From NCBI GenBank assembly GCA_018350325.1, contig JAEVLN010000007.1, forward strand, positions 1,703,109-1,767,108: a DNA stretch of 64,000 bases, read 5' to 3'. Made by a program: the position numbers and the translations under genes. Origin of the DNA: Globodera rostochiensis (lineage: Eukaryota > Nematoda > Chromadorea > Rhabditida > Heteroderidae). Below the pieces are notes generated by a model, which saw only the letters and a program-made list of their open reading frames with translations, did no database searches and was not told the origin of the DNA. Every line of letters starts with the position of its first letter. Position 1 is the stretch's first letter. Below, one piece after another: positions 34,746 through 48,062 of this stretch.

Positions 34746-36484
34746 AATTTCAGCAGCAGCAGCAGCAGTAAATGATTCTTTTTCAGCAAGTATATAAACA
34801 CATTGTTTACTTACTTACTTTGTATTCGAAATCTCATCGACATTGGTGAATTTGTTTTTTTCGCTTTTTTACTGATCAAATTCACGGAAATTGGCTCAAT
34901 TTTTAACTTTTTCTAAAATGCTGTTTTTATTATTAGTTTTTATTGAATTTCAAAAGTTACTCTAAAAATCTACAATTTCCGAGAATTTTTCTTTAATATT
35001 TCATTCAATTTCTGATCACCTACCCAAAATACTCTCTCCAACAGGCCTTGGACATTTTTTGTAACCTCTCACCACTTAAGAAAGGTATCTTCGTTGTCAA
35101 CAACATTTAACCTCTGAATTATGCGACCAATAAGCAATTTTTTTCAAATTTTCATTTACAATAATGGTGAAGCTGACGGAGTGATAGTTTTTACAAAAAA
35201 ATTCGATTGTATCCTTTTTTTTAAACTCCTGAATTCCCAAAATTTTTCAAAAACACTTTCGTTAAACGGTTTTTGGGTTGTTATGCTTTTCCGGCTTCAA
35301 CATTTGTTCATCATAATTTTTAGTTATGATGTTAATTAATGCACAATTTGTTCATCATTTTAATGAATTATGATGCTAATTAGGCCAATTGTTGGTCAAT
35401 TAAAAATTCATTCAACATTTTTTGTTCAATTTAAATACAATGAACAACTTCACTACTATTTTGCTGCCAGAAATAAATAAAGGAAGGAAAACAATTTGTA
35501 AATTGAAATAAAACAAACACTTATAATTTTCTTAAAATAATATAGAAACGTAGAGGATTATCTTGTTGAGTATTCCATCCAATTCAAAACGCTATAAAGA
35601 ATTTTTTTTTAGAAATTTTAGGGATATTTTTTGGCAATTTTGTTTTTGATTTCTAATTTTTGTTTCAAAAATTCGCCTTTAAAGTTTTTTGAACATATTC
35701 CCAAAAATTTATAAAATAGAAATTTAAATTAAATTTTAGCAGTAAGGAATTAGATGGCAGTTAGAATTGATACATTTGCACATAATATATGTTAACATCA
35801 TCATCTTGATATGCGACTTCTTGGAATGAGTCAATTAATAGTGTAAAGTGATCGGAGTGAGGAGGCGGTCCATTTTGGAAATTTCTTTGTTCAGATCAGA
35901 AAAAGGTCGACTCATCAAATTCGGAAATGTTTCCAAATTGTAACTCAATTTTTCAACAAAAAAAACAACTAAAATTGATCCGATCACTAATGGTAAACAG
36001 TCATAAAATATCACAGACTGAAAATCTCTGAACTTTGATCAAAAAATGGATACAAACGTAATGTAACAAAAATATGCATATATTAAAAAAATATGAAGAC
36101 TAGATGTACGGGAATTTGAAATATGACATCCAAAACAGCAAAACAAATCTATCAAATTTAAATAAAAATTGGCTTAAAACTACTCTGCACGTAAAAATGT
36201 TAATTAAAAATAAAGAAAACATTTTCAAATGTTTACAACAATTGTGCGGATGTTTTTTGTTAACCATAAAAACAATGAATGAATTAGTTTAACAAAAAAA
36301 TAAAATTAGAATAACATAAAGCTCATTAGGGTTGCATCCAATTTGTGGTGTGGTGAATTAAATAAAAGATAATTTCTTGATTTTCTCATCGGTACAAAAA
36401 AAATTAATTTAAATTAAATTATTAATTCCAAAAAGCAAAAATTATATTACTCGAAACTAGAGAACATCTTTGTAGAATTTAATT
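34746..36484. other. Spacer between convergent Rh and PTB genes
   Basis: AT-rich, with AATAAA-type signals for both genes and a CAGCAGCAGCAGCAG microsatellite at 34751-34768 just after the Rh stop. At 35045-35110 an open stretch of 22 codons (ALDIFCNLSPLKKGIFVVNN, then stop) follows a good acceptor CTCCAACAG. It is in the right phase to replace the last Rh exon, so it could be an alternative C-terminal exon, unproven. No other gene seen. Confidence 0.4.
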
Positions 36485-39400
36485 TCAGCCATTGATCCCT
36501 TTCTTGGAAAAAGAGACGCGCAAATGAGCGCTCTCGGCAAGTTTATAGTTCTTAAATTAAAAAAGAAAAATTGAAAAAAAAAATAAAAATAATTTTAAAA
36601 TTTACATGCATTGTGACCAGAAAATTTATTGCACTTTCGACGTCTTCAAGCAAAAGCAAAGCCATTTTGTGGTCTTTTCTTAAACAAATTAAATTACAGT
36701 AATAAATATAATTTAGTAATTTTTTTCAAATAAAATCAAAAATTTATTATATAACTTACTGGAAAAATTTGAACTCGACAATTTTGAAATTTTTGAAAAT
36801 TTCAAGCATGGCGTCATCAGTCATTCCGCTTGGAATGTTTGATAGATGCAAAGTCGAGCTTGGCGGATAAATATTCTGAAATTTCCGCTTAAGTCACAAA
36901 CTCTCATTGCACTTGAAAAAGTTTAAGCATTTTTTTCCATATGATCACTGGGGATGCCCGAGACTGATCAGAAGAACTCGGTCCCAATTAATCAAGATTA
37001 AACCGAGACTGACTGATCAGAAGAACTCAATCCCAATTAATCAAGATCAAACCGAGACTGATCAGAAGAACCCAATTAATCAAGATTAAACCGAGACTGA
37101 TCAGAAAGACTCAATCCCAATTAATCAAGAACAAACCGAGACTGATCAGAAAAACTCAATCCCAATTAATCAAGATAGTTCGAATAACCGTGAATTTGAC
37201 TTTATTAACAAGATTTGGATCAGAGCCCGGTGGTATTGATATAAGTTTTAAAAATTCAGAAAAATTATTAAACTGTCCTCCTGATCAGTATGTTTTTTTG
37301 TTGTTCCGAATTTCAGGCAAGTAATGACAAAAGTGCAATTGAGTCTTGTCCTATGATTAGAGTACCATGTAATTCTTGCTTCCAGGCTTCTTAAAGCGAT
37401 GCAAAGATGAATTTACATATTCTTTTGTGAGTCCGGCGTCAGGTTGTCCTTAAATTTTTTAAAATTTGAATAAGGTTCTAAATTTGAAATTTAAAAAAAA
37501 TTATTTTTTCTCACTATGCCCGTGCAAAAATTCTAACCCTCTTTTGGCATCTGCACAACAATGTGTTTTGAAGCGGTCACACGCATATTTTTGCTATTCC
37601 ATTTGACCTTGTCCAGATGTTGTATCGCTTAATTTAATTAAAACTAATTAAAATTTATGAATAATTAAAAATGACCAGAAATCTGAGAACGGAAATACAA
37701 ATAAAAAGCTACAAAAATTGGACCCAAAAAAACCCATGGAGAATCAAAAAATAGCAGAAGAAAAAAGGTGCCAGATCTGCGGTCTTTTTCCACAGTTTGT
37801 ACTTTTTGTCGAACAAGCCAATGCTGAGTTAAAATACGAATTTTTCAAAATTCACTAAAATTTTCAAATCATTTTGCCGACGGGCATATCGAAGGAACTT
37901 CCGACCTGCTTGGAATCCTTTTTTATTTGATTTACAGAATTGTATCCAATTTTTGGAAAGTTTGTTTTTCAGTCAAAAATTGTGCCTAACCTATAAAGGT
38001 CTAAAAAATAAAAAATAAAATTCTTCAACCTACCTAATTGCGCCTGCTGAACATCGGCATATTGGATAAGTGCATTGTTCTTCTTGTTAAACAAAATTTT
38101 CACTCTGATTACATCACCGTAGACTCCTGGCAAAATTTATTTGATTTAACAAAAAATTTTCCTCTTTAAAAAAATGGTAAAAATTTTAATGAAGCGATTG
38201 TTTGAAAGTTGTTGGTGATTGTTGTGTGTGGTGGTACATACCGAACAGAAGAAAAAGTTGCTCAGGGGTAACAGCCTGAAAGTGTAAAGAAAAAGGTCCT
38301 TTTGCTGATAGAGAAAGGAAGGCAAAGAAGGGGGGGGGGGGTAAACCCAACTCATCCACCAATCAAGATCAGGGCATAACTTGCTTCAACCATAACCGAT
38401 TCAGAAATTCTTAACGCCATCCAAAAGAGCTCGAAGAGTTGAGGCTAACATTAAGTTAAAGCTTTGCGATTGGACAAGTTTTAAAAAAGTTATGGCTTTA
38501 ACACTTGATCAAATTAAAAATCCCGATTTTTGGAGGTTTTCTGGCCACAACTTTTATAACTTGTCCATTTGTAAAGCTTTAACTTAATGTTAGCTTGAAC
38601 TCTTCGAGCGCTTTTGGATGGCGTTAAGATTTTTTGAATCGGGTAAGGTTGAAGCAGGTTATGCTCCGATCTTGATTGGTGGAAAGAGTTGGGATGAGTT
38701 GGGTGTGGGACCCCAAAGAAGGGTGTGAAAGAGCTTCTTGGCATTGTGCCAATGCTTTGTACTGATCAAAATACATTTTTTTGCTGATCACTCACTCCTC
38801 GATCAGAGTCATGTAATTTTTTGGCGCTTTGTTTCAATAGCGCGCTCAAAAATGTGGTTTTTATATTTTTATTAATATATTTTTTACGTCAATAAGTAAC
38901 ATATTTATTTATTATTGTTATGAACAATTTAATTCATACTTTTAAATTTTCCATGTTTTTGAATTATCGCCAAATTGTCTTAAAATCGTTTGGTCTATTT
39001 TTTCAAAAATATGCGTTAACTCTTTCAAGTGGGTGAGTAATTTGAAAAGGAAATTGGAAAATCGAATTAAAAAATTTGGAAATCGCAAAAAGCACGCTGA
39101 AAATTGGAAAATTTTAAGCAAAAACGGCATCTAAAAAACTACAGACAGGGAACACATCAGCTTAATTAGTTACATAACAAAAAAAAATCGGAAAAATTAT
39201 CTAAAAGCCAATAATAACAAATAAACGGCAAAATCTAACAACAAAAAAAAAACTCACAGTCTCGTCGAGATTCGAGACTAGGACAACGGGAGTGCCAGCC
39301 TGAAATTGTGCCGCTGCCGCCGCCGCTGCACTGTTCAACACAATGCCGGCCAAATTGTTCGGCAATATTTGTGCGTTTTGTGCCAAATTTGTTGCCTGCG

Positions 39401-42400
39401 GCAATGTCACGGCATTAAATGGGAACGAATTTGTTGCCAGAGGGATCATCGCACTCAGTCCATTGTTTGTGTGGGCATTTTGCAAAACTGTGAAACAAAG
39501 AAATAAAAATTATATTTCTAAATTAAGGCACAATTTTAAGTGAATAAATCAAGAATTTTGGGGTCGAGAGTAGAGTGTTGGTTTTTAATTTTCTCAGGAC
39601 CAAATTTATCGGATTTTTCAACTATAAATTTCTTGTTATTTGTACTGCCCGTCCTGGTTTTTTCATAAACAAAACCAGGTTTTAAACAACTCTAATCAAG
39701 TTTTCGCTTATTTTTTTGTTTTAAAAACTCGGTAAAAATTTATTGTTATTTTTTTCTACACTATTTTTGCCTATGAACCCGGAGTTTGACTACTATTTTG
39801 GCACTTTTTCGCCACTATTTTAGTTAACTATTTCGAGATTTTTCTTAACTAAAAGTAGCAGCCCTGATGATTACGATTTGGGAATCTCAAAAAAAAATGT
39901 TTTTTGATCAAGATAAATTGTCCAATGATCTCGTTTCTCGACCCAAGGGCTCTTTATTGCTAAAAACGAAGAATGACTCAACGAAGTTGCAATTTTTGCT
40001 CATAAGTCAAATCGCCTGAGGGCAAATTGGGATTTGTGTAATCTCTGCTCTTGTCGTTATTCCATCTGAAACAAAAAGTTTGAATTGGGCACATTGAGAA
40101 TTTTTGCAAAAAATTTTACTTGACGTTCAGCGTGCTCAGCTTGGAATATTCAATGTGTAGCTTAATAAAAGGTGGGGCCATCAATATTATTTTAAAAATA
40201 AAAAAAATTCATTTAAAAATTAAAGAATTTTCAAAAGAGAAAAAATCAATAAAATTAATAAGTTATCTTTACCGTACAACACCCGTTGTAGATGTTGAGA
40301 CCGTCCAATGAATTTTCTGGAATATTTTCACAATAAATGTTGATTTGAAAATTTTTGCAAAAAAGAGAAAGAAACTCACTTGCATTCTGTGCAGAGCCTG
40401 CTTCACTAAGTTGTATTAGTGCTTGAAACAAATCTAAACAAAATACAATACTTCCTTTAATTAAATAATATTGCAATTTCAATAAAATGTTTGGAAATTA
40501 AAAACATTTTAAAATACCTAATTATTTTGAGTTTTTAAAAAAAGACAGAGCTTACTGTTTTTATTGAAGGTAATGATGCGTAGAACTTTTCCGTAGCGTG
40601 AAAAAATTAGATACAAGACGTCTAAGGTGACTCTTAAATAAATTAAAATAGTTTACTAAATTTAAAGAAACATTAATTTAAATAGTAAATTTTTGACATT
40701 CTTTTAACCAATTTATTTGCCTTTTTTCATTTACAACCTTTTAAAAAATGAAAGGTAAAAATTTATTTAACGATTAACTCGTGGGTTTAAAATTAAATTT
40801 TGCTATTGAACATTCGTCGAAACAATTTTAACACCGAATTATTTTAGTAACTCACGGATAAAGCATGTAGTCAATAATTATGCGCTTAAATCATAAAAAC
40901 TTTGTTTTTAATATACCAAAAAAAAAACCAAAATTGAATTTGGCAGCGCCTGAACACCGACCGACAAATCTTGATAACTTTGAGAAAGTCCCGACCCATC
41001 GAGACATTGCAGCGCCACAGCGCCATTTGGATCTAACTGAAATAATATTTTTTATTAAAAAAAAAATTAAAAAGACAAATGGCCTGATCATATCATGATT
41101 TAAAATAGTTGAAAATATTATTTGATATTTAAATCCGACAGATCACATCAAGCACAATAAGGACCTAAGATCATATCTTCTTGATGGGTGATATTCACCA
41201 ATTTAAATCAGGTGATAATCGGATGTTCAAGTGCGGATCAAACAATGATCAAAAAGACCAATAAATTCGGAAATTATTCTGGATCAGAGATCATTGATCA
41301 TCTACGATTCTGGTCAAAGATTATGTGAAAATATAAACCACCTGTTGCTCGTCGGCATAGCGAACAAAGTCAGTGCCGCACAACTCTTTGCCACTCACAA
41401 CAGTGCCATTGATGTTACCGTTGATGTTACCGTTGGTGTTGTTCAACTCGATTGCCTCTAGCTGAACATGTGTTTTCTGTTGACGATACGGTGACAGTGC
41501 CATCTGCTGATGTTGAGTAGCCGAATTGACAATGGTTGAGGTGGTAATTGCAGGAAATGGAGCAGTAGCAGCAATAACAGAAGCAGCAGCGGATGAATGG
41601 TTCAGCTGAATTTTTGTGATAAAAAAATTTCAAATTAGGCATTTAATTTTGTAATTTATTTCTGTTAACTGATCAGTTTTAGTTTGATTTTATACATTGA
41701 CAAAATTATTTGATTTCCACTATTTACTTTAAGATTTAATTTTCCGCTTACAACAGTCATGAAAAGTTCGACCAAATTCTAGTCAAATTTTCGAAATACA
41801 CCACGACTAAAGCGCTTCACAAATAGATCATCATTTTTATTATTCTTAAAGGCATTTTTATTCGAATAAACCAATTAAATATATATCTAATTTAAATATT
41901 ACCGATGTGCTCACCGGGATCAGGGTTGGAGCCAGGGCAGCAAATGCTGGGCCAAAGCGAATCCTGTGAATGCGAATTTTTTGCACTTAATATAGTAGAA
42001 GACCCAACAATTAATTTGTCTAACCCTAAGTAATTCAAAAATGAGTTTCGGGCCCCGATCTGCTGATCAATAATTACAGAAAACTTTAAAGCCAATCCAC
42101 CGAAATACAGGGTGGGGCTAAAAAGTTCTCGGAATTTTTTCAATTTGAATTTTTGGGTCTAAACATCACTTAGGTATTTTGGTCAAGCTGAGTTCACAGA
42201 ATCGGATTCTTCAGAGTTTTTAGTCCAGAAAACAAATAGGAAAAGTGAGAGGTCCAAAGAACTGAGACCCTTCGAAACTTGGCCAAATGTCCTTGTACAA
42301 AAATCCGTCAATCAATTCTTGAAAAATGCCAATTTTATTTTGATCAATGATTGCAAAAATTGAATTTAAAATCTCAAAAATAGCTGCAAAGGGTCGGTCG

Positions 42401-43002
42401 GTATTAGAGTAGCAGAAGCCGATTTAGGACGTTTTGAATGCATGTATTTTTTTCAAGTGTCCCCTTTTCTGGAAAATGTTGGAACTTTAAAGCAAACAAC
42501 CCCCCGAAATATTCTAAGCTCGGAAATAATGCCAATTGATCAGTCCTCCAATCATTACTGATCAGATCAATGTGCTCTCACCGCTTTGCGGCAATTTCTT
42601 GCTGTTGAATTGTGCCGAGCGTCTTCAGTGCCTCATTGACAATTGTCGTGTTCTGCAATAATGTGGCGTCCGCCAGTGTGGTGAATAGGGATGACGACGA
42701 GTTGTGCAAGAGGGAGTAACAACTATTGGCACTTAAAATTTGCTGGAGATGCTGCTGAAGAAAAAAATAGAATACATTTTAAATAAAATAAAATAAAATA
42801 TAGACCACTGAATTTGATTGATGGGTACCCGCGTTAGGTTGAGGACGTTTTTGACCTGTAGAAATTTTTTATTTGATTAGTAATTTGTAATATATTTGTT
42901 TTGTTTTGTATTTTAAAATTTTTACCCGGGTTAAAGGTGGCCGTGCTGCTCGGTATTGAAGACGTTGTAACTGAAGTAAATGAGTGAATGGCTTGCGGCT
43001 GC
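36485..43002 (-). CDS. ptb-1: Polypyrimidine-tract-binding protein (PTB/hnRNP I), N-terminus uncertain
   Basis: PTB binds pyrimidine-rich RNA and controls splicing in the nucleus. Secure exons: 41036-40929, 40884-40856, 40632-40556, 40433-40391 (approximate 3' end), 40316-40273, 40160-40120, 40065-39983, 39487-39258, 38275-38242, 38126-38034, 37627-37538, 37448-37366, 36875-36760, 36678-36606, 36550-36485. They encode RRM2 ([28 protein letters not shown]), RRM3 ([31 protein letters not shown]) and RRM4 ([29 protein letters not shown]), as in human PTBP1. Likely upstream exons, rich in Gln/Ser/Thr: 43002-42926, 42855-42806 (QKRPQPN), 42754-42582, 41963-41915, and about 41506-41342. RRM1 was not found. 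The start codon is not identified and may lie upstream of 43002. The exon near 41506 has a stop if begun at the stronger acceptor at 41607. Confidence 0.85.
36955..37185. repeat. Tandem repeat with TGATCAG, about 45-bp unit
   Basis: In the PTB intron between exons 37448-37366 and 36875-36760. CCGAGACTGATCAGAAGAAC then TCAATCCCAATTAATCAAGA recurs about five times with small length changes. The left end GGGATGCCCGAGAC resembles the MITE termini elsewhere, so the array may have grown inside such an element. Confidence 0.8.
38340..38705. repeat. Palindromic foldback element, GAAAGCTC-like family
   Basis: In a PTB intron. The left arm ACCCAACTCATCCACCAATC, AAGATCAGGGCATAACTTGC pairs with GCAGGTTATGCTCCGATCTT and GATTGGTGGAAAGAGTTGGG. 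Inner arms pair through CTTAACGCCATCCAAAAG against CTTTTGGATGGCGTTAAG and GCTTTAACTTAATGTTAGC. About 366 bp, starting next to a 9-G run. Confidence 0.8.
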
Positions 43003-44983
43003 CTCAAAATTTAAGAATATTCATCTAAATTTAAGCTTAAAAATATGCTATTCTCGAGTATTGCTTCCACCGGCAGGCAGTTCTTCACCAAGTTTTGAAA
43101 TTATAAAATGAACATTATTTGTGCAGCAGCGCAAGTCCACCCATAATGGATGTAGCTGCTCTCTTGCTCTCTCATGTACGTAAATGGCGAGAAAATAATG
43201 TTGATTAAACGGCGGGGGGGGGGGGGCGGGGGAGAAATGTCGCGCTCGCTCGTCGGCGAGGACTCGTCCTTCCCGCCAACCCTTCACTCTCATCGGACCA
43301 GAAGCCCCCCTATTTTTAAGTGGATCCGGAGTCCGCACAGCCCAAACCTTGCCAATTCCGTACTACATTTTATTTATTGAAAAATCGAATAAACAAAATA
43401 GGTACTTGCAAATTTGACCAGCTTGTAGACTCAATTAACAAAAAATATTCGGAGATTGAATTAGTGTCGCCCCTGAGCTGTGATGTCCAAAAACAGATTT
43501 TTGTCTGTACTGAAATCATCGGCCCAAATAGGTTAGCCCAAAAACAACATACGATAATTATCTAGGCCAGCCAAATGTTGACCAAACGAAAGGCATACGA
43601 TAACAATTGAGGCCAATGCCAAAAGAGCCTGGGTTTTCCAACACAAATTTTTGTCTGGACTGAATTCATTGGTTCGTAACATTTGTCAAAAAACAGGGTA
43701 TACGATAATTCAACTAGGCCATTGCGCAAATACGTTAATTTACACTAGGCCATTGCACACAATTAAAAACTTTAAAATTTTTCTCTAAATTTTTTGCCTG
43801 GGACTGACTTGGTCAACCAGCAGAGCTGTATTTCTTGCCCACCCACGGGTTGGGTACACTGCCGCCGGCGGGGGGTATTGTGGTAGCGATGGAAGAAGAA
43901 GAAGAATGAGAGCGTGAAAATCCGCTCACCCCCAATGTGAGAAAAATGCACTTTGGGACGGGCAGCTGTTGACAGGACGCGACCGTCGCGTTTTAATAAA
44001 CGCCTCCGCGCCCCCCCCCCCCCCCGGGCGCCATATCCGCCGCACCCGTCAGGACATATTTGTGCGATGAGAGAATGTGCGGCTTGGGTGCGGGGGAATG
44101 GGACTTTAATTAAATGGGAGGTGGGGGCGCCTCGGGGGAGCAGTAAATGAGACGACTCCCGAAGGGGGGGGGGGAGGGGGTGAAGCCGAGACATATAAAT
44201 ACCCCACACACACATTCACCGTCGCCGCGCCGTATATGCAGGCGCCCCTGGCAGACGGGCAATAGGAGGAGGAGAGAACAGCTAGCTTAATAGGGGCCTG
44301 CAAATGGATGGGAAGAAAAACGATGCCGCCTTAAAGAGGAGAGAAATTACAATTTAGTTTTTTTTTAATTTAAGAAAAAGAAAAAGGCTAAGCCATTCAA
44401 AAAGCTCTCGTAAACAAGATCGAAAATGTCGGGACAGCTGTTGAAATGAAATAGCATGCCCCGTTGCGCAAGCCGCTCGCCTGAAAGGCCACCCAAAAAA
44501 CTGTGTGGAAGCCATTTTTTGGCAGACTAATTTTGCCACTGCTATCTTTGACAATCTCGTCAATCCTCGAAACTAGGGTAGCACGGGACCGGGACCAGTA
44601 CTGAAGTGTCCAGCCTGGGACTAAAATGTTTGGCCCCCAGTTTTTTTGAAGCGCTGTTATTTTTTCGCAAGTCTTCGAATTTGTCCCTTAGTCCCGGGTT
44701 TTTTGACCGGGACCAAATTTAGTCCCGGTCTCCATTTTCCCCAAAACTCCGGATCCCGTGCTTTGTCGATCAACGGATTCACCCAAAATGTGTGTCCCCG
44801 TCTCCGATTTAGTTATAAAGTCCAAGCCCCCCCCCCCCCCCGTGTTCAATGTCAATTTTTTTTCACTTTTTTTGATGAATCTCGGTACTTTTTTGATCGA
44901 GATTCTTGATTGAATGTTGAAAACTTTTCAATCGAGAATCTCGAAAAATCTCGAGTCTCGAAGATCTCGATAAAATTTCATCG

Positions 44984-45255
44984 ATAGATTTCGATCGAAA
45001 ATCTCGGAAAACTCTCGATCAAAAAGTACCGAGAATCTCGATCCTCCTTGGATCTAATTTTAACGTCTTTCTCATAGACCAAATCTTAATCATTAAATAC
45101 TTAGAAAGCGTTAAAATCGGGGAACAAAGATTTCGATCGAGAATCTCGGAAAACTCTCGATCAAAAAGTACCGAGAATCTCGATCGTCCTTGGCTCTAAT
45201 TTTAACGTCTTTCTCATAGACCAAGTCTTAATTCAGAAAGCGTTAAAATCCGGGA
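44984..45255. repeat. Two-copy tandem duplication, about 136-bp unit
   Basis: TTTCGATCGAAAATCTCGGA ... TTAACGTCTTTCTCATAGAC ... AAAGCGTTAAAATCGGGGAA occurs twice in a row, the second copy slightly shorter. The sequence is rich in TCTCGATC words that fold on themselves. Confidence 0.8.
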
Positions 45256-47807
45256 ACATTTCTGTGTCACCTAAGATCGGGTGATGAAGTAAAGAGGTTG
45301 TGGCGGATGTTGGATGCCGTGAGAGACGCCAGAGCTCTGTGGGATGGGCTCCTCTGGTTGTAAAAGCTCTTCTTAATTAACATCGGCAGAAAAGCCGATG
45401 AAGAAGCATTTGCGATGGAAGAAATTAGAAAAAATGGTGGCTGATTTTAAATTTACATAGAAAAGTGAAAATTATTCGGAATTCCCAACCCGCGAATAAC
45501 AATTTTAAAAGATTTATCAAAATAAAACAATTTGTCAATAAATATAATATAAAAAATAGAAAACACAATTAAAAACTTTTAATCTCGGACCCATACGTAA
45601 CACTTATTAACAATCTCATCCAAAACAAAAATTTAGAAAAAAACTGTGCGTTTAATATTTATTTAAAAAATTGAAATTTTGTCTCAAATAAATAAAATCG
45701 GAATTTAAAAATTCAAAATTAAAAAATAACGCTAAAATTTAAAACCTTAAAATCCAAAAACAAATAAAAGAAATTATGCATTGAAATTATTTTTGTGTGA
45801 TAAATTCAGAAAAATGAGCCATTGATTTAAATAAGAAAAAAAAGAAATTAATTCTGCTCGCCACAAAACGTAATAATGGAAATGGAGGATTGCTGATGTG
45901 GCTTTTGTCTGTGATGTCATTTGGATGGGACTCGGATGTTTAATGAATAATGGGTGGGTATTTTCTCCAATTTAACAAAAACAGTTAGTAGGCCTAAATT
46001 TACAAATTTTTGAAAACAATGGGCCTAAAAAATTTAAATAAAGTGAAGATCCAACGAAATTCTTTCTGATTTAAGCAACAAAAACAGTTCAGTAGGGCAA
46101 CATTTAGAGAATTTCAAAAACTAAGGGCCTAAAAAATTTAAATAAAGTGAAAATCTAACAAAATTCTTTCTGATCTAAGCTTACTAAATTTTCATTGCAT
46201 TGATTTATTAACAAAAAACTAAAATTTTATTCAAAGATCAGTTGGATATTTTTAATAGTGGTGATTTGAAAAACTCTGTTTTTTGCTTGCCTTTAAGCTG
46301 ATTTCTTTATTCCAGAATTTTTTTTTCGAGTTTTAGGCAAATAGAAAATTTTAAAATAAACACCTTAATCAGTTAACATTTTTTGAAAACCAATATTGAA
46401 TTCTTTCCTTTTCTTTTAAAATAACGTAAAGCGATTTTTTTTTCAAAATTTATTGGAAAAAAATTTCCCAATTTCACATTATTTTACCCAATTTTAACAG
46501 TCGGAGAGGCGAGAGCCTCCCACTCTTGACGTTGCGAAGATGGATGGTATGGAATGAAAAACTAATTAGGCTAATGTGCGGGCGCCACTCGCTACTTGGC
46601 CAAGCGATGTATTCGTGAAAAGCCACAATTTGGAGATGCGTGTAAATAAATATGCCGTGCCAACGCAACGCACACATTGAGGGACAGTGAAAATAAAGCG
46701 ATAAATTGAAAGAATAATATACTAATATTGTTTAAAAATTAAAATAAAATTTTAAAAAGCATTACTGAAAATTAAAATAAAAAAAATTACATACAAGAAA
46801 TACAGGTGAAAAGCAGGGCTAAGATTTTTAGGATTTAACCAAATTTGTTTTGGCGAGTTATGCAAGAAAAATTTGCTAAAAAATGTAATAAAATTCGAAT
46901 TTTTTCCTAGGCAAGACTAATTTTTTGCAGAAGAGGAATACTAGAAAAACAGAATCAGGTCTAACAAGCTTGATCCGACAAGAGGTCTAAGTGAAAAACG
47001 CAAGAAACTTTGTTAAAGCTTGATTCTGCGTAATTTTTCATAAAAAATGCAAAAAGATACGAATTTTTCTTGTTAAGATCCTTCATAGAATTTTTTTCCT
47101 TGCCCAAATGCACTCCTGCACAAAATACAGCCCTTAAGATCGAAAGTTTTCAAGCCTTTTTGATAGGAAAAAACTTAGGTTTTCTAAATTTTTTATTTTC
47201 AAAAAATGATGTGAAATAACCTGACTGATAATTAAGTACCAAGTTATTAATTATTAGGTATTTTTACACACTTTTTTTCGCACCTATTTTTGCTTATGAA
47301 TTTTGGAGCCTATTTTGGCATTTTTTTTCTCACCTTAGGTAGGTGCCTATTTTGAGATTTTTCGATCCTAAAAATCTTAGGCCTAGTGAAAACGTTTTAT
47401 GAAACGAGAATTTTCGATCCTAAAATTTAAGTGAGGGATATACATATACATACACATAAATGAATGGAATGGTCGGAATAAATTGCATTCTTCAACCAGC
47501 CCAGACCAATCCCTCAAAATGTATTATTCCCCCCCCCCCTCAGCCCATTCATTCAATCCACCCACCTGTACGCCTCCAATTCCCTCTAGGGGATGACTGC
47601 CTCCCCCCCCCCCCATTCCCAGCGGCGCCTCCATCAATCGATGTGCTGGAAAGAATACATAAATATTATTACAAAATCATTGTCGTCGTCAACGTCCCCA
47701 AACATCAGCCAATCCCCAACCAGCTAAGCAGCAAGCAGGCTAAAGAATGAGGAGGGTGAACAAAATGCCAGAAAACGTGGCAAATCGGCATTTTCATATC
47801 TCTTGGC

Positions 47808-48062
47808 GAGAGTTGGCCGGGACCGGTAAGGAAACTCCCAGGTTTTCGAATCCCGATTCCGGTCCCGCTTTTTGAAAAATCGTAATCCCGATCCCGGTTT
47901 TGAAAAAATCCTAATCCCAATCCCGGTTTTGGAAAAAGCAAAATACCCGATCCCGGTTTTGAAAAAATCGTAATCCCAATCCCGGTTTTGGAAAAAGCGA
48001 AATACCCGATCCCGAAGTCCCGGTTCAACATGCTGGTCCCGATACCGATCCGGCCAACTCTA
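47808..48062. mobile_element. hAT-like MITE with internal tandem repeat
   Basis: Starts GAGAGTTGGCCGGGACCGG, ends CCGATCCGGCCAACTCTA. Flanks are CTCTTGGC and GTCTTGGC, seven of eight matching. The interior repeats a 64-bp unit twice (TCCCGGTTTTGAAAAAATC, then CCCGGTTTTGGAAAAAGC). 255 bp. Confidence 0.78.

Noticed and set aside
41427..41642. Cys-rich 71-codon frame on the minus strand
   Set aside because: It is an out-of-frame reading of the PTB linker exon region (GCT/GCA repeats).
43772..44215. 147-codon open frame on the minus strand
   Set aside because: It crosses poly-C/poly-G tracts whose length sets the frame; composition is Arg/Pro-rich noise.
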